Part shown: piece by piece, positions 41,592-51,827 of the stretch
How positions within the stretch are numbered: the first letter of the stretch is position 1
Layout: each line of letters starts with the position of its first letter
NCBI GenBank assembly: GCA_947683425.1
Contig: CANTUQ010000017.1
Coordinates: 1,984,001 to 2,048,000, forward strand
DNA: 64,000 nucleotides
From: Excoecaria cochinchinensis
Lineage: Eukaryota > Streptophyta > Magnoliopsida > Malpighiales > Euphorbiaceae
Direction: 5' to 3'
Notes under the pieces: model-generated
Database searches by the model: none
What the model saw: only the letters and a program-made list of their open reading frames with translations
Told to the model about the DNA's origin: nothing
Made by a program: the position numbers and the translations under genes

Positions 41592-43484
41592 TTAGTATAA
41601 AGTGCCATTAACACTGATGAATTGAGTGGATAACTTCCTGATCATTTTTTGGTCCTTCTCAGTGGCTTCCTCTGGAAAGACTGATCTCTCTAAATAATTC
41701 TGAATGTCATAATACCATGGATTTCCATCAGTGGCCTCAATGTCCATCACCTGTTCCGCTTCAAAACCAGGTCTTTCCGAACTATATATCAGCACGGGTT
41801 TCATCGCAACTCCTGTTGGGTTGTCCCACATAGACACTAAAGTTGCTAGAGCATCAGCTAACTGATTTTCGTCTCTGGGGATGAAGTGAAAAGTGCACAT
41901 CTCAAATCGGCTGCTCAATGCTCTCAAGTGCTTTACATAAGGCAACAGCCTTTCTTCCTTGACTAACCACTCTCCTTTAATTTGATGAATTACCAAGGAG
42001 GAATCCCCAAATACTTCTGCGGTCTTTGCCCCCAGAGTAAGCAATGCTTCCAATCCAAAGATGCAAGCTTCGTATTCTGCTTCATTATTGGTAGCCTTAT
42101 ACCTCAGCTTCTTAGCCAATGGTAACCTTTCACCATATGGGGTCGTAAGAATAACTCCTACGCCTGCTCCCTTATTATTGACTGCTCCATCAAAGAATAA
42201 TTGCCACCCTTGCACTGCTATGGCCGTGACATCTTCATCTGGGAAGTTGCATTCAAACTGATCTCCCTCAATAGGATGCTCGGCTAAGAACTCCGCTACG
42301 GCTCTTCCCTTAATAGTTTTCCTGGTTATGTACTCAATGTCAAATTCCTGCAATAGCAGTAACCATCTTCCCATCTCCCCTAGTAGAGAGGGTGCTTCTT
42401 GGAGGTATCTGAGCGGATTATGTTTGGCAACCGTTTGTACCTTGAAGGAATGAAAGTAGTGTCGCAACTTCTTAGAAGCCCAGATAACTGCTAAACAAAT
42501 CTTTTCCACCTCTACATATTTGGCTTCGTAAGGCAGAAATTTCTTGCTAAGATAGTAAACGGCAAACTCTACACCAAAATCGTCTTCCTGAGACATCATA
42601 GCACCCACTGAGTTATCTTCCACAGCCAGGTACAGGATTAATGGTTTAGCACGGCATGGTGGTCTTAACACCGGAGGATTTAACAAATACTCCTTAATGG
42701 TGTCAAAGGCCAATTGACAGTCATTGTTCCATATCACCGGCTGATTCTTCCTAAGAAGCTTGAAAATAGGCTCACATACTGAAGCTAGCTTGGCAATAAA
42801 TCGGCTGATGTACTGAAGCTTTCCTAGGAAACTTCTGACTTCCTTCTCCTTCTGGGGCACTGGCATCTCTCTTATGGCTTTGACTTTATCGGGATCTACC
42901 TCGATTCCCCTCTGGCTTACTACATGTCCTAACAACTTTCCTGATGTAACTCCAAAAATGCACTTCTTGGGATTGAGGCGCAAATCATACTTGCTAATTC
43001 TTTGAAAGAACTTTTCTAAAGCCTCAAAATGGCCTTCTCTGGTAGCTGACTTAATCATCATGTCATCGACGTACACCTCCACTTCTTTGTGGATTAAGTC
43101 ATTGAGAACCTTGGTCGCCATCCTCTGATAGGTTGCTCCTGCATTCTTCAACCCAAAAGGCATAACCCGATAGGCATATGTCCCCCACTCGGTGATAAAG
43201 GCTGTCTTGATCCGGTCCACTATCTTGTTAAGAATTTGATTGTACCCTGCGTATCCATCCACAAAGCTGTACATCATGCAAGCAGCAGCACTATCTACTA
43301 GCACATCAATATGAGGCAGTGGGAAATCATCTTTAGGGCAAGCTTTGTTCAGGTCTCGATAGTCAACGCATACTCGAACCTTACCGTCTTTCTTGGCTAC
43401 AGGAACCACGTTAGCTAACCAGGTCGGGTATTGAACCTCTATCAGGAACTTGGCCTCAATCTGCTTATGGATCTCCTCTTTCAC
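41592..43484 (-). CDS. pol: Tat-B reverse transcriptase with two RNase H domains
   Basis: 630 residues in the same frame as Gag-Pro and integrase. RT occupies about 1-250: DYRDLNKACPKDDFPLPHID, and catalytic YVDD at 138-141. Residues about 282-350 are the gypsy-type RNase H (LYLAVEDNSVGAMM), in which the usual first Asp of DAS aligns with Ala, so it is probably inactive. Residues 426-548 are a second, archaeal-type RNase H with Asp432 (FFDGA), Glu468/470 (NNEAEYEA), Asp494 (FGDSS) and Asp544 (QLADAL). Dual RNase H is characteristic of Tat. The frame ends at TAA, where Tat-2 has AAA (Lys). Confidence 0.93.
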   Translation of the reverse strand: MKEEIHKQIEAKFLIEVQYPTWLANVVPVAKKDGKVRVCVDYRDLNKACPKDDFPLPHIDVLVDSAAACMMYSFVDGYAGYNQILNKIVDRIKTAFITEWGTYAYRVMPFGLKNAGATYQRMATKVLNDLIHKEVEVYVDDMMIKSATREGHFEALEKFFQRISKYDLRLNPKKCIFGVTSGKLLGHVVSQRGIEVDPDKVKAIREMPVPQKEKEVRSFLGKLQYISRFIAKLASVCEPIFKLLRKNQPVIWNNDCQLAFDTIKEYLLNPPVLRPPCRAKPLILYLAVEDNSVGAMMSQEDDFGVEFAVYYLSKKFLPYEAKYVEVEKICLAVIWASKKLRHYFHSFKVQTVAKHNPLRYLQEAPSLLGEMGRWLLLLQEFDIEYITRKTIKGRAVAEFLAEHPIEGDQFECNFPDEDVTAIAVQGWQLFFDGAVNNKGAGVGVILTTPYGERLPLAKKLRYKATNNEAEYEACIFGLEALLTLGAKTAEVFGDSSLVIHQIKGEWLVKEERLLPYVKHLRALSSRFEMCTFHFIPRDENQLADALATLVSMWDNPTGVAMKPVLIYSSERPGFEAEQVMDIEATDGNPWYYDIQNYLERSVFPEEATEKDQKMIRKLSTQFISVNGTLY

Positions 43485-43538
43485 TTTCTGTGCCCATTCT
43501 GGCCTAAGCCTCCGAAGCTTTTGCTTGACTGGTTTAAA

Positions 43539-46500
43539 CTATGGGTAAGTTGGGATGGCATGTTCGGCAACATCTCGATCTATTCCCGGCATATCCTCAT
43601 AGGTCCAGGCAAAGACTTTTTTATATTTTTTTAATATTCTCTCAAATTTTATTCTCTCTTCAGGAGTTATGTCTGACGCTAGCAAAATTTCCTTTGGATT
43701 TTCCAAAGTTCCGAGATTAAATGCAGTTGTGCCAGTTGAATTAATATCAAAAATGAATGCATCATGCTTATGATCATGCGACATGAAATCATCAGAAACA
43801 TCACACAAGTAAGCAAAGTTGTTCATCTCATTAACATAATCAGAAACATTAACATTGTCCTCAAAGAGTTCTGGTATAAAAAGAGAATCTAAATGACTAT
43901 CAACTTCAGTCGACGCCGATGCTGCAGCTGACTGTGCTTTGGCTTCTTGATTTGGTGAAATCTTGAGATCTTCAATCTTCGGCTCTGGCTCCACTATCTT
44001 CTCCTTCCCCTTAAGTCTGGTGGCTAACAGTTTATCAGTTACAATCTCTTCGGGCTCATCTCTGTCCCAGATGCTGCATTGGGTCATAATCTCCTCATCC
44101 CAAAAGTTCTCTACAGCTTTAACAACTCCGATCTCCCAATCAAAGACATCGTTGAAAAATTCAAATCCAGGGATAACCTTCCCATCTACCCACTGCAGTT
44201 CTTCTTCTCCAGTGTAGGCACAAACCGATGATGATGGCACAAAGCTCTCCGAAATATGGGGAATCTTCCCTGACCCTTTCTTCTTACCATATTCTCCTTT
44301 GTAGCCCAACCCCTTTCGATCTTTCTGACCACGTGTAGTGATAGCATTCTGCAGCCCTTGTGACTCTTTTCCCAAACCAGCCCCTGGGAGGAAGTGCATC
44401 TTCTTCAGCATATTCACCACTTGAGGGCTACCTTCTAGGTTTTGCTCTTCTCCGATCATCGATACATGAAAGCCACTGAATGGCTGATTAGAGATCTCCA
44501 AGGCAGACACTTGGTTCTCTCTTGCTGCTTTAATGGTCACTACTTCTCCTTCATGGGGTATCTTAATTATCTGGTGTAAGGTAGATGGCACTCCTCCTAA
44601 CTTGTGGAACCACGGTCTACCAAGCAGAGCTGAGAAGTTTGCTGGAATCGGCAAGACCACAAAATCTGTTTCTGTCTCAATGGGCCCTGTCTTTACCAAA
44701 GCTTTGAAAATTCCCGATGCTTGCCTCCTGGAGTTGTCGTAGGCAGTGATGGTCAGGTCAGATTTGCTTAACATACTCTCATCCATCCCAAAGGCCTGAA
44801 GTGCCACCAAAGGGCAGACATTTATCGATGACCCGTCATCAACCATGACACAAGCGGTGTGTTTACCATTGATCTGTGCCTTGATGTACAAAGGTCGGTT
44901 GTGGTTGCGACCCTCTGTTGGTAGGTCCGCATCAGAAAAAACCAACTTCTCCCCGGATCCCCCCTTTACAAGGTCTAAAAGCTCGGATGGAGAGATTGTA
45001 GTTGCTACGGTGGATACGCTCAATGCTTCGACTAACTTCTGTCTGTGAGAGGGAGACTGTCTCAAGAGATCCCAAATAGATATCTGAGCCGTGGTCTTTT
45101 TCAGTTGCTTCACTATTGAATTTTCTTCCGGCTCTTTCTCTGCGATTGCTTGTGCTGGGTCTTGCTGCTTCTCAACTTCTGGAATGACCCTCCCACTTCT
45201 TGTTACTGCTTCTACTCTTTCTTCTCCCTCTGAATCCCACGGATCCGTAAACTCTCCATTTTTCTCATCTTCGTCATCTCCACTCTCACTAGTGGACCAA
45301 CAGTCTATCGCTGCCACGGAAACCCCTTCTTCATTCACTGTAGGGCGAGTAATAGCGACATACTCATTTCCATATAGATCTTGCATTACGTACCACTCTG
45401 GTAGGCTCGATCCGATCATAAAGACTGGAGGTGGCACCGTATTATAACCGGACTTCTTCTTGCTTTCTCTCTTCTCAGGATCGGTGATCTGCTTGTTGTC
45501 AATTAGATCTTGGACCCGATGCCTTAGCGTTATACAATCATCCGTCAAATGCCTGGTATGTTGGTGGAATGCGCAGTATTCATTCTCTTTATGCCCTGGC
45601 TGTCCTTGGGCCTTGGCCGGCTTAGGTGATAGGGGCCGCAGTTTTCCTTCTTTTATTAGCCTCTTCAGCACCCATGATAAAGGCTTACCCAAGTTGGAGA
45701 AATACCTCTGACTTACGCCGGTTGCAGACACCTCGGCAGTCTTCCCAACTCTGTTACCAGTGCTTGAACTTGCTGGTTTGGCTGTCCCCTGATTGCTGTA
45801 TCCCCTCCTGGCATAGGACTCACTATTTGCCCTCTTGGCTAGATATTCTCCTTCTGCTTCTATGGCGATATCCTTCAGGGATTCCCATTCCTTGAGTCCC
45901 TTCATTTTCAGTCCATCTCTTAAGTAAGGGCTGGCATTTCGAATGAATAGCCGGATCTGATCAGAAGTGTCCGGTTTGCGTTTCATCTCCATAACCCGGT
46001 TTCTCCACCGAGTAAGGTACTCGTGGAAGGACTCTCCAGCCTTCTGTTGTAGCAACTCGAGATCTTTCAAAGTGACCTCCATCCGGGTACTGCAATCGTA
46101 CTGCTTAAGGAACTCTTCAGTCAACAAGTCCCAGTCCTCCTTGGATCTCCTGTCAAGCCCATGGTACCAATCAATAGCAGCTCCTGTGAGACTCAAGCAG
46201 AAATATTCTATCTTCTGCTTTCTTGTTAAGGTCGTTCCCTTCATGACCAGCGAGTATTGCTTGATGTGTGCGGCAGGGTCAGAGGTTCCATCAAATTTGG
46301 GAATGTCCGGCATCTTAAAATTCTGGGGAATCAGGTCATCCCCATCCAGCTCTCGGTCTTTCGCGTTCATTCCTTTTCCCACGGTCATCATCCTTGCCAT
46401 GGCCTCAAATCTTTCTTCCATTTTCCTCCACATTGCCTCATCTAGTTTTGGCGACTTCTCTTTAGCTACTTTATGCTCCTCTAGCTCATCTTCCCCAAAT

Positions 46501-47105
46501 TCAGCTTCAGACCTGGGGCCCTCTCTGCGCTCAATAGGTGCAGGCACTCTTTGCTCAACAACAGGTGGGTCAACCACTGGTTGGTTAATTGCAACAGGAC
46601 GTTCTTCTCTTACAACCTCTTGTTCAGCTGGTACTCGGATAGGAATAGCAGCAGCTTGTTGCCCAGCTATGGTGGCGGCAAGATTGCCCATCATTGCAAT
46701 CATTCGGGCTTCAAATTCCTCCATTCTCTTTCCTACCTCCTCAACGATTACTGCCCGGGTTGCATCAGACTCATTGGATGGATTAGCCATGCTTACTTCT
46801 GTTGATGATTCGGAAGAAAACCCCACACTATTTTCTGAGATTGAATCTGAACTCTGATTCGACACTAACTCTGTTAACCCCAAAAGCGGTGTCCTTCTTA
46901 ACCGTCCGTCGGGACCTCTAGACCACCCAGGAGAATCTATGATGGCTGAAGTGCAAAAATTGTTAAGATGATGCATGATTAAAATGCAATGCATGCTCGT
47001 GCTGATGTAACATAGACAAACACATGCAAGCAGATAGATCTTTCCAACCTTGTATCTCCCACACACGTGGTAATGCGGTCTCTTTCCTAGGTGGGCTTGA
47101 TCCAT
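43539..47105 (-). CDS. gag-pro: Tat-B Gag-protease-G-patch polyprotein
   Basis: 1188 residues from the first Met of the frame; the real start may be lower, for example MANPSNES at 106. Gag core is about 260-400 (FDGTSDPAAHIKQYSLVMKG, WYHGLDRRSKEDW). The Cys/His finger is at 511-524 (YCAFHQHTRHLTDDC). An acidic linker (about 605-630) precedes a retropepsin-like region with active-site VDDGSSINV at 755-763. The G-patch is at about 905-937 (PGAGLGKESQGLQ, KDRKGLGYKG). 1115-1188 is the conserved lead-in to RT. The frame stops at TAG 43539-43541, where Tat-2 has AAG. Gag packages RNA and protease matures the chain; the G-patch role is not known. Confidence 0.93.
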   Translation of the reverse strand: MDQAHLGKRPHYHVCGRYKVGKIYLLACVCLCYISTSMHCILIMHHLNNFCTSAIIDSPGWSRGPDGRLRRTPLLGLTELVSNQSSDSISENSVGFSSESSTEVSMANPSNESDATRAVIVEEVGKRMEEFEARMIAMMGNLAATIAGQQAAAIPIRVPAEQEVVREERPVAINQPVVDPPVVEQRVPAPIERREGPRSEAEFGEDELEEHKVAKEKSPKLDEAMWRKMEERFEAMARMMTVGKGMNAKDRELDGDDLIPQNFKMPDIPKFDGTSDPAAHIKQYSLVMKGTTLTRKQKIEYFCLSLTGAAIDWYHGLDRRSKEDWDLLTEEFLKQYDCSTRMEVTLKDLELLQQKAGESFHEYLTRWRNRVMEMKRKPDTSDQIRLFIRNASPYLRDGLKMKGLKEWESLKDIAIEAEGEYLAKRANSESYARRGYSNQGTAKPASSSTGNRVGKTAEVSATGVSQRYFSNLGKPLSWVLKRLIKEGKLRPLSPKPAKAQGQPGHKENEYCAFHQHTRHLTDDCITLRHRVQDLIDNKQITDPEKRESKKKSGYNTVPPPVFMIGSSLPEWYVMQDLYGNEYVAITRPTVNEEGVSVAAIDCWSTSESGDDEDEKNGEFTDPWDSEGEERVEAVTRSGRVIPEVEKQQDPAQAIAEKEPEENSIVKQLKKTTAQISIWDLLRQSPSHRQKLVEALSVSTVATTISPSELLDLVKGGSGEKLVFSDADLPTEGRNHNRPLYIKAQINGKHTACVMVDDGSSINVCPLVALQAFGMDESMLSKSDLTITAYDNSRRQASGIFKALVKTGPIETETDFVVLPIPANFSALLGRPWFHKLGGVPSTLHQIIKIPHEGEVVTIKAARENQVSALEISNQPFSGFHVSMIGEEQNLEGSPQVVNMLKKMHFLPGAGLGKESQGLQNAITTRGQKDRKGLGYKGEYGKKKGSGKIPHISESFVPSSSVCAYTGEEELQWVDGKVIPGFEFFNDVFDWEIGVVKAVENFWDEEIMTQCSIWDRDEPEEIVTDKLLATRLKGKEKIVEPEPKIEDLKISPNQEAKAQSAAASASTEVDSHLDSLFIPELFEDNVNVSDYVNEMNNFAYLCDVSDDFMSHDHKHDAFIFDINSTGTTAFNLGTLENPKEILLASDITPEERIKFERILKKYKKVFAWTYEDMPGIDRDVAEHAIPTYP

Positions 47106-47711
47106 GGGTTAACGGGGAACCCAATGGACACGTATGGTGCGCGGTGAAAAACCGGCAGCATAACAGCTCCTATCTAATGTACATACGTATGGGTGTTTGG
47201 CAATTATGTATTTAAACAATTCAACTTAACTAAGATGGGCCCACCAGGGCATGAAAGCCTTTGATGAAGACCATTTAATTAAATTGATTTCGTTTAATAT
47301 ATGATGGCCCATATAGCAAGCATAGTATTACGGTACATTTCACCTAGTGGAAATATCTATTGCCATTACATGAGCTTTGGATAAGGGAGATGTTACTTTA
47401 AGGCTACCCAAGCATGATCCCTGCCGACGGGTCTAGCTCATCACAAGCATAGCGACCGGTCGGGTCGTCATTTTGATATACCATTGAGGTACGTGGCTTG
47501 GGCTGGTGATTATCCTTAACACTTCCCCAAATTGAGTGAAAATGAGGTCGTGCTTCGGGAACGCACCGGGGCTTGAAAAGGGACCAAACTAACTTAATCT
47601 AAAGCTCTAATGAGATGATATGCAATTTTGAGATAAATCGAATTTATGAATTAAATTTTAACCATAAATGTTAAACGAGGTATTTTCAAATTGAAATCTC
47701 GAACCATATCG
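47106..47711 (-). other. Tat-B leader
   Basis: This is non-coding leader with blocks conserved in all four Tat copies. AAGGTTGGAAAGATC at about 47046 and TTTGCACTTCAG near 46945 (minus strand) would bound a 103-nt intron overlapping the gag frame start. Confidence 0.55.
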
Positions 47712-47729
47712 TCCCCAGTGGAGTCGCCA
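47712..47729 (-). other. Primer binding site (tRNA-Arg type), Tat-B
   Basis: The minus strand reads TGGCGACTCCACTGGGGA one base after the 5' LTR end (47731). Confidence 0.85.
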
Positions 47730-47730
47730 C

Positions 47731-49930
47731 TGTGACGCGCGCCGGATCCCGAGCGCCGCCCTTTCGGACCGCCCGCACGTGGGCGATCGGGGCATTTGCG
47801 GGTCCGTTGACATCTTGCGATAAATCGCAAGTGCGTCTATGTTGGGCAACAAGGAGGTATCATGGAGTCGCCACCCAATAGAACATTGGGAAAGTTTCTC
47901 TCGCCTCGGAGAGCCTAAGACTTGCGCATTTTATCCATATTGGGCCATGAGGCCTAGGATTAGCGCTAAAGCCTCGTGACCCAAGAAGTATTTTGGAGGA
48001 TAACCTCTAACCTCTCGAGCCCAAAGACCAGAGCTGGGTCCGGGATTTCTCATCTATTTCTACCTCGATTAATTTATGATCAAATTTTAATTATCATTAA
48101 TTCGCTCTCTCTCCACACGATGCAATTTTAATCTAAAAGCGCATTTATACATGTTAGGAAAACCATAAATTAGCAAGTAAAGCAATGAATTACAATAATA
48201 CAAGGAGCGGAATACAACTCCCTTTTAAAAGTGCAAACATGCATAAAACCGGGGAATTTATTAATCATGAGGACTTTGGTCCCCGCATGCACAATTAAAG
48301 AAAATATTCTGGATGTAATGATCTTATTTGGGATGAAAACTGGGACATTGGTCCCGCTTTATTATGAAAGATCCAAGTTAATTTAGTAAAAATATTTTGG
48401 TGATTTTTATTTTGGTGCGCATAAGAAAACATTTTATTTAATGAATATATACAAGGCAATGTAAATAAAATGGGAATTAAAAATGTATAAAGAAAATACC
48501 AAACCCCGCAACTCCTCCTTCAACGTGCATGGATGCTCAATTGAAAGTAAAAACAATGATGTGCAACCAAAAATAAAACAAAAGAAATTCATGTTAGTGA
48601 TTAAGCCAACAAGATAATATGACATAAAAAGATAATATGTACCATGAAAATATAATATGCATAAAATAATCATGATGTAATTTAACATGCATAGAATAGT
48701 TAAGATGCAATTTAACATGCATAGAATAATTAAGATGCAATTTAACATGCATAAGATGAGAAAGTATCATGGCACATGCAACTTATTAATATTAGTAATT
48801 AACGTGCATGGAAAATTAGTGACAATCAATTTTACTATAGTTAAGACATGAATTAAAAATGTAACATGAGAATAACACAACTTAACATGCATGACTAGCA
48901 TAAAATAATGATTATAACACTCATACATGCAAAAGAAAGCATAATAATAAACATGATATAGCATTAAGAAATTAAAGGTATTTACAACCTAAAACATGCA
49001 TAATTACATGAACAAAGAATAATTTGACATAAAAAAAGATAATAGAATTTAAAAAGCTTATTTGTTATATGAATAATTGAAGATAAAAAAATAAGAAGAA
49101 GAATATGGAGACTAAGAGAATTTACATGTTTGATATGTTAATTGGAAGCCAAAATAAATGAAATTAACAAGAGAATTAAAGAGTAAAGCCAAGAATAATT
49201 ACCCTCAAATTCAGTTTTGAAGAATTGAAGATAGAAGTGTTGAATTCCTTGTCTTCTCTTGTGAAAATCCTTAGAAAATAGCTTGAAAACTTGAAGAAAA
49301 GCTCTTGGAAACAAGTGTGTAAGATGAATTTTTTTCTCTCAACTCAAAGCTCCAAAATTCAGTTTTTTTTCTCCAAAATGTTCCTCACTCGTCCTCCCTT
49401 GTTTCTGAATTTTTCTAGTGTTTTAATCATCAAAAACTACCCAAAAACCACCCAAAACCGTCCAAAAATCGTTAAAAAATAAGTGGGGTCGAAAATGGGG
49501 CGAAATGGGGCGAATATGGGCGACTGCGCGCGAGAAACGCGCGCAGTGCGCGCTGCACGCAAAGCACAGCCGTGCTTTCAAAGAAAGCACAGCTGTGCTT
49601 TTGCGCGCACACTGCGCGCAGTGCAGCGCAAAGCACAGCCGTGCTTCCGAAAAGCACAGCCGTGCTTTTCAGGTAAATTTTTTTTTTTTTTTTTTTTTAA
49701 TTTTAAATTTTAAATTTTTATATAAAATACCCTCAACCTAAAACACACTTTTTCTTCTCCAAAATAATTTTAAAAATATTTTTAAAATATTTTTAAAATA
49801 CACTTTTTGCTCATCGAAAAGACAAGGAAAAATCACTTCCGAACTCCAATCTTTTTGCCTATAAGCCGGCATAGCTAAATTTCATCATCGGGTAATCTTG
49901 ATCAAGGCTACTCGGGACCCGGTGTCTACA
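47731..49930 (-). repeat. Tat-B 5' LTR (2200 bp)
   Basis: Nearly identical to the 3' LTR. It has one extra hairpin unit (CCGAAAAGCACAGCCGTGCT) near 49643-49665 in the palindrome cassette at 49520-49670. The hairpin and decamer module is at 47814-47890. Confidence 0.95.
47814..47890 (-). promoter_or_regulatory. Tat-B 5' LTR: hairpins and primer-site-like decamer
   Basis: CTTGCGAT-AA-ATCGCAAG is at 47814-47831, the decamer (minus TGGCGACTCC) at 47864-47873, and CCCAAT-AGAAC-ATTGGG at 47874-47890. Confidence 0.65.
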
Positions 49931-50127
49931 GTACCTTACGGGTATGAATCGACACGAAGCGGTACCTTACGGGTACGAATCAAAAAAATAGTATCACATT
50001 ATCTCTTTTCAAAACATTTTACCAAGGGATCTTAAACAAGATCCGAACACGTAGAAGTTCACGAGGAACAAAACAGGGACCTGATCAGGATACAGAATAA
50101 TACAGAGGCTGCAGTAAAATGACTCTT

Positions 50128-50141
50128 TTAGGCATGCCTAA
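50128..50141 (-). other. Conserved palindrome TTAGGCATGCCTAA (T9 copy)
   Basis: A perfect 14-bp palindrome at the place conserved in the LTR group. The GGATCTT-GTTT-AAGATCC hairpin lies near 50027 (minus strand). Confidence 0.7.
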
Positions 50142-50426
50142 CTATCTACTAGACTAACTCTTGCATGTCATGCATAAAGAAATCACCTTTAAATATCTCA
50201 TACTGTTTATATCAAACACTAGAGAATAAGACATACATAATCCAATTATATTCAACATGCAACATGCGATATAATTTACCATAAATATCATTTGGCTAAA
50301 TTGAAATGCCAATTAATATCATTTACTAATTAATAATACACAAATAAAGGTTAGAAACCCAAATTAAAAGAAAAAGGATCAAAAAAGACAAAAGTGACAT
50401 TTACCAAAAATGGGAGGCAGTAGTGT

Positions 50427-50790
50427 TTTACACGGCGGTATGGTTTACCCATACTGCCGTGTAAAACTGGGGAGCACGAGTCGTGCATGAGGGACACAAC
50501 TCGTGTCCCTTCCCTCTGTCTTTCGCAAGTCATGTTCCAAAACACGGCTTGCAGCAGAACTTCTCCTAGCCAGCATGAGTCGTACTGCCACTCACGACTC
50601 GTGAAGGAGCTTCACGAGTCGTGACTTGCCTTTGCGACTCGTGAAGCAAGCGGAGACCGCCATTCCCTCAAGTGTCCAGAGAGCATTTACACGATGGTAT
50701 GGGATTCCTTATCACCGTGTAGCTCAACGAAAAGTAAACTAGCAAGCGTTTACACGGCGGTATGGAAATCCATACAGTCGTGTAAAATGC
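50427..50790 (-). repeat. Composite hairpin array (T9)
   Basis: Three units of TTTACACGGCGGTATGG type (50427-50467, about 50689-50724, about 50750-50790). Between the first and second lies a block of CACGAGTCGTG-type palindromes (50474-50660), the motif of the Tat-A and Tat-C LTRs. Confidence 0.85.
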
Positions 50791-51827
50791 CAAAACCCAG
50801 AAATATGCTAGAATTCCACACAACTCAAAATCAAATCTAACATACTTCAAAATTAAACCATGCATTCATCAAAATCAACTTAAAACTCACCTATTTAACT
50901 CAAAATCCAATTAAATCATACAATAACCAAGATCAAATCATCTAAACCCAAAATTCAGTATTTGCAACCATCAATTTAATCAAATGCACATTTAGACCAA
51001 ATAAAACATAATCAAGGCTTATATCATTAAGTGATCAATATCCATAATTATCATGCCAACATAAACCTTGTTCATCATCCAAATTTCCAGAAATATATAT
51101 CAACATACCAAAACACAAAATGCACACTTTCAAAAAAATAACCAAACCTGAAATTCCTTAGCTCCAAATTACTTAGCACCACTCCCACTAGCCTTCTCTT
51201 TTCCCTTGGGATCGCGAGGAGGCTCAACTAACAAACATACCCACAATCATACAAACACAATAAACCCAAATCAAAACTCCAAACCAGCAAATTAAGAAGA
51301 GAAGAAAGATGAAGAAGAAGAAGAAGAAGAAATAGTAATAACTTACCAACTAGAGGTTAGGGGATGATCAATTTCCACCAATAATATCTTGGATCCAAGC
51401 TAGGGCACTCAAGAAATGAGAAAAGGAAGAAGAGAAGTAGAGAGAAGAGGAGAAACGGGGAAGAGGAAGCAAAATCTGCTTTCCCTTTTCTCTTTCTTCT
51501 TCTGTTTACTCTTTTCCTAACCCTAGACACATGTCACTTCCTTATTAGTGGGATTTGATAACTCACACCCTACCCACAAGCACTACAACACACACAATGC
51601 TATCCTTACTAATGCACACCCTACCAACATGTGAGCATGCACACACTAACACAACTCAATGCACATACACCCTACTAACATATTTGCACCCACACAATAT
51701 TACAGCCCAACAAACATGCATTTTACCCAAAATGCCCTTGACACATGCCAAAACTCTCACACATGCACGCATACACATGAAAAACATGGCTCAAACTATT
51801 AGGGGGGAATTAGGGTGTTACACTCAC

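Larger units (their letters stand above)
36643..49930 (-). mobile_element. Tat-B: structurally complete Tat-lineage element, 13.3 kb
   Basis: GTACC flanks it on both sides (36638-36642 and 49931-49935). LTRs of 2183 and 2200 bp are nearly identical. Primer site, leader, one long gag-pro-pol frame, tandem-repeat 3' UTR and polypurine tract are all present. Two in-frame stops at Lys codons split the 2211-codon frame (47105-40473) in three. Its insertion is recent, judging from the LTR identity, and it is the reference for the decayed Tat copies. Confidence 0.95.
35934..51822 (-). mobile_element. T9: Tekay-type solo LTR (about 2.6 kb without the nested Tat-B)
   Basis: In element orientation it starts TGTAACACCC and ends GGGGGTGTTACA, with CTCAC on both sides (35929-35933 and 51823-51827). 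Tat-B is nested at 36643-49930. A run of about 15 C near 35940 sits at the LTR terminus. The mini-exon reads VEPPRDPKGKEKASGSGAK and a stop (minus strand, about 51220-51165). Confidence 0.9.

Noticed and set aside
45967..46857. 296-residue plus-strand frame opposite Tat-B gag
   Set aside because: It is the antisense shadow of the gag frame, which has clear domain matches.
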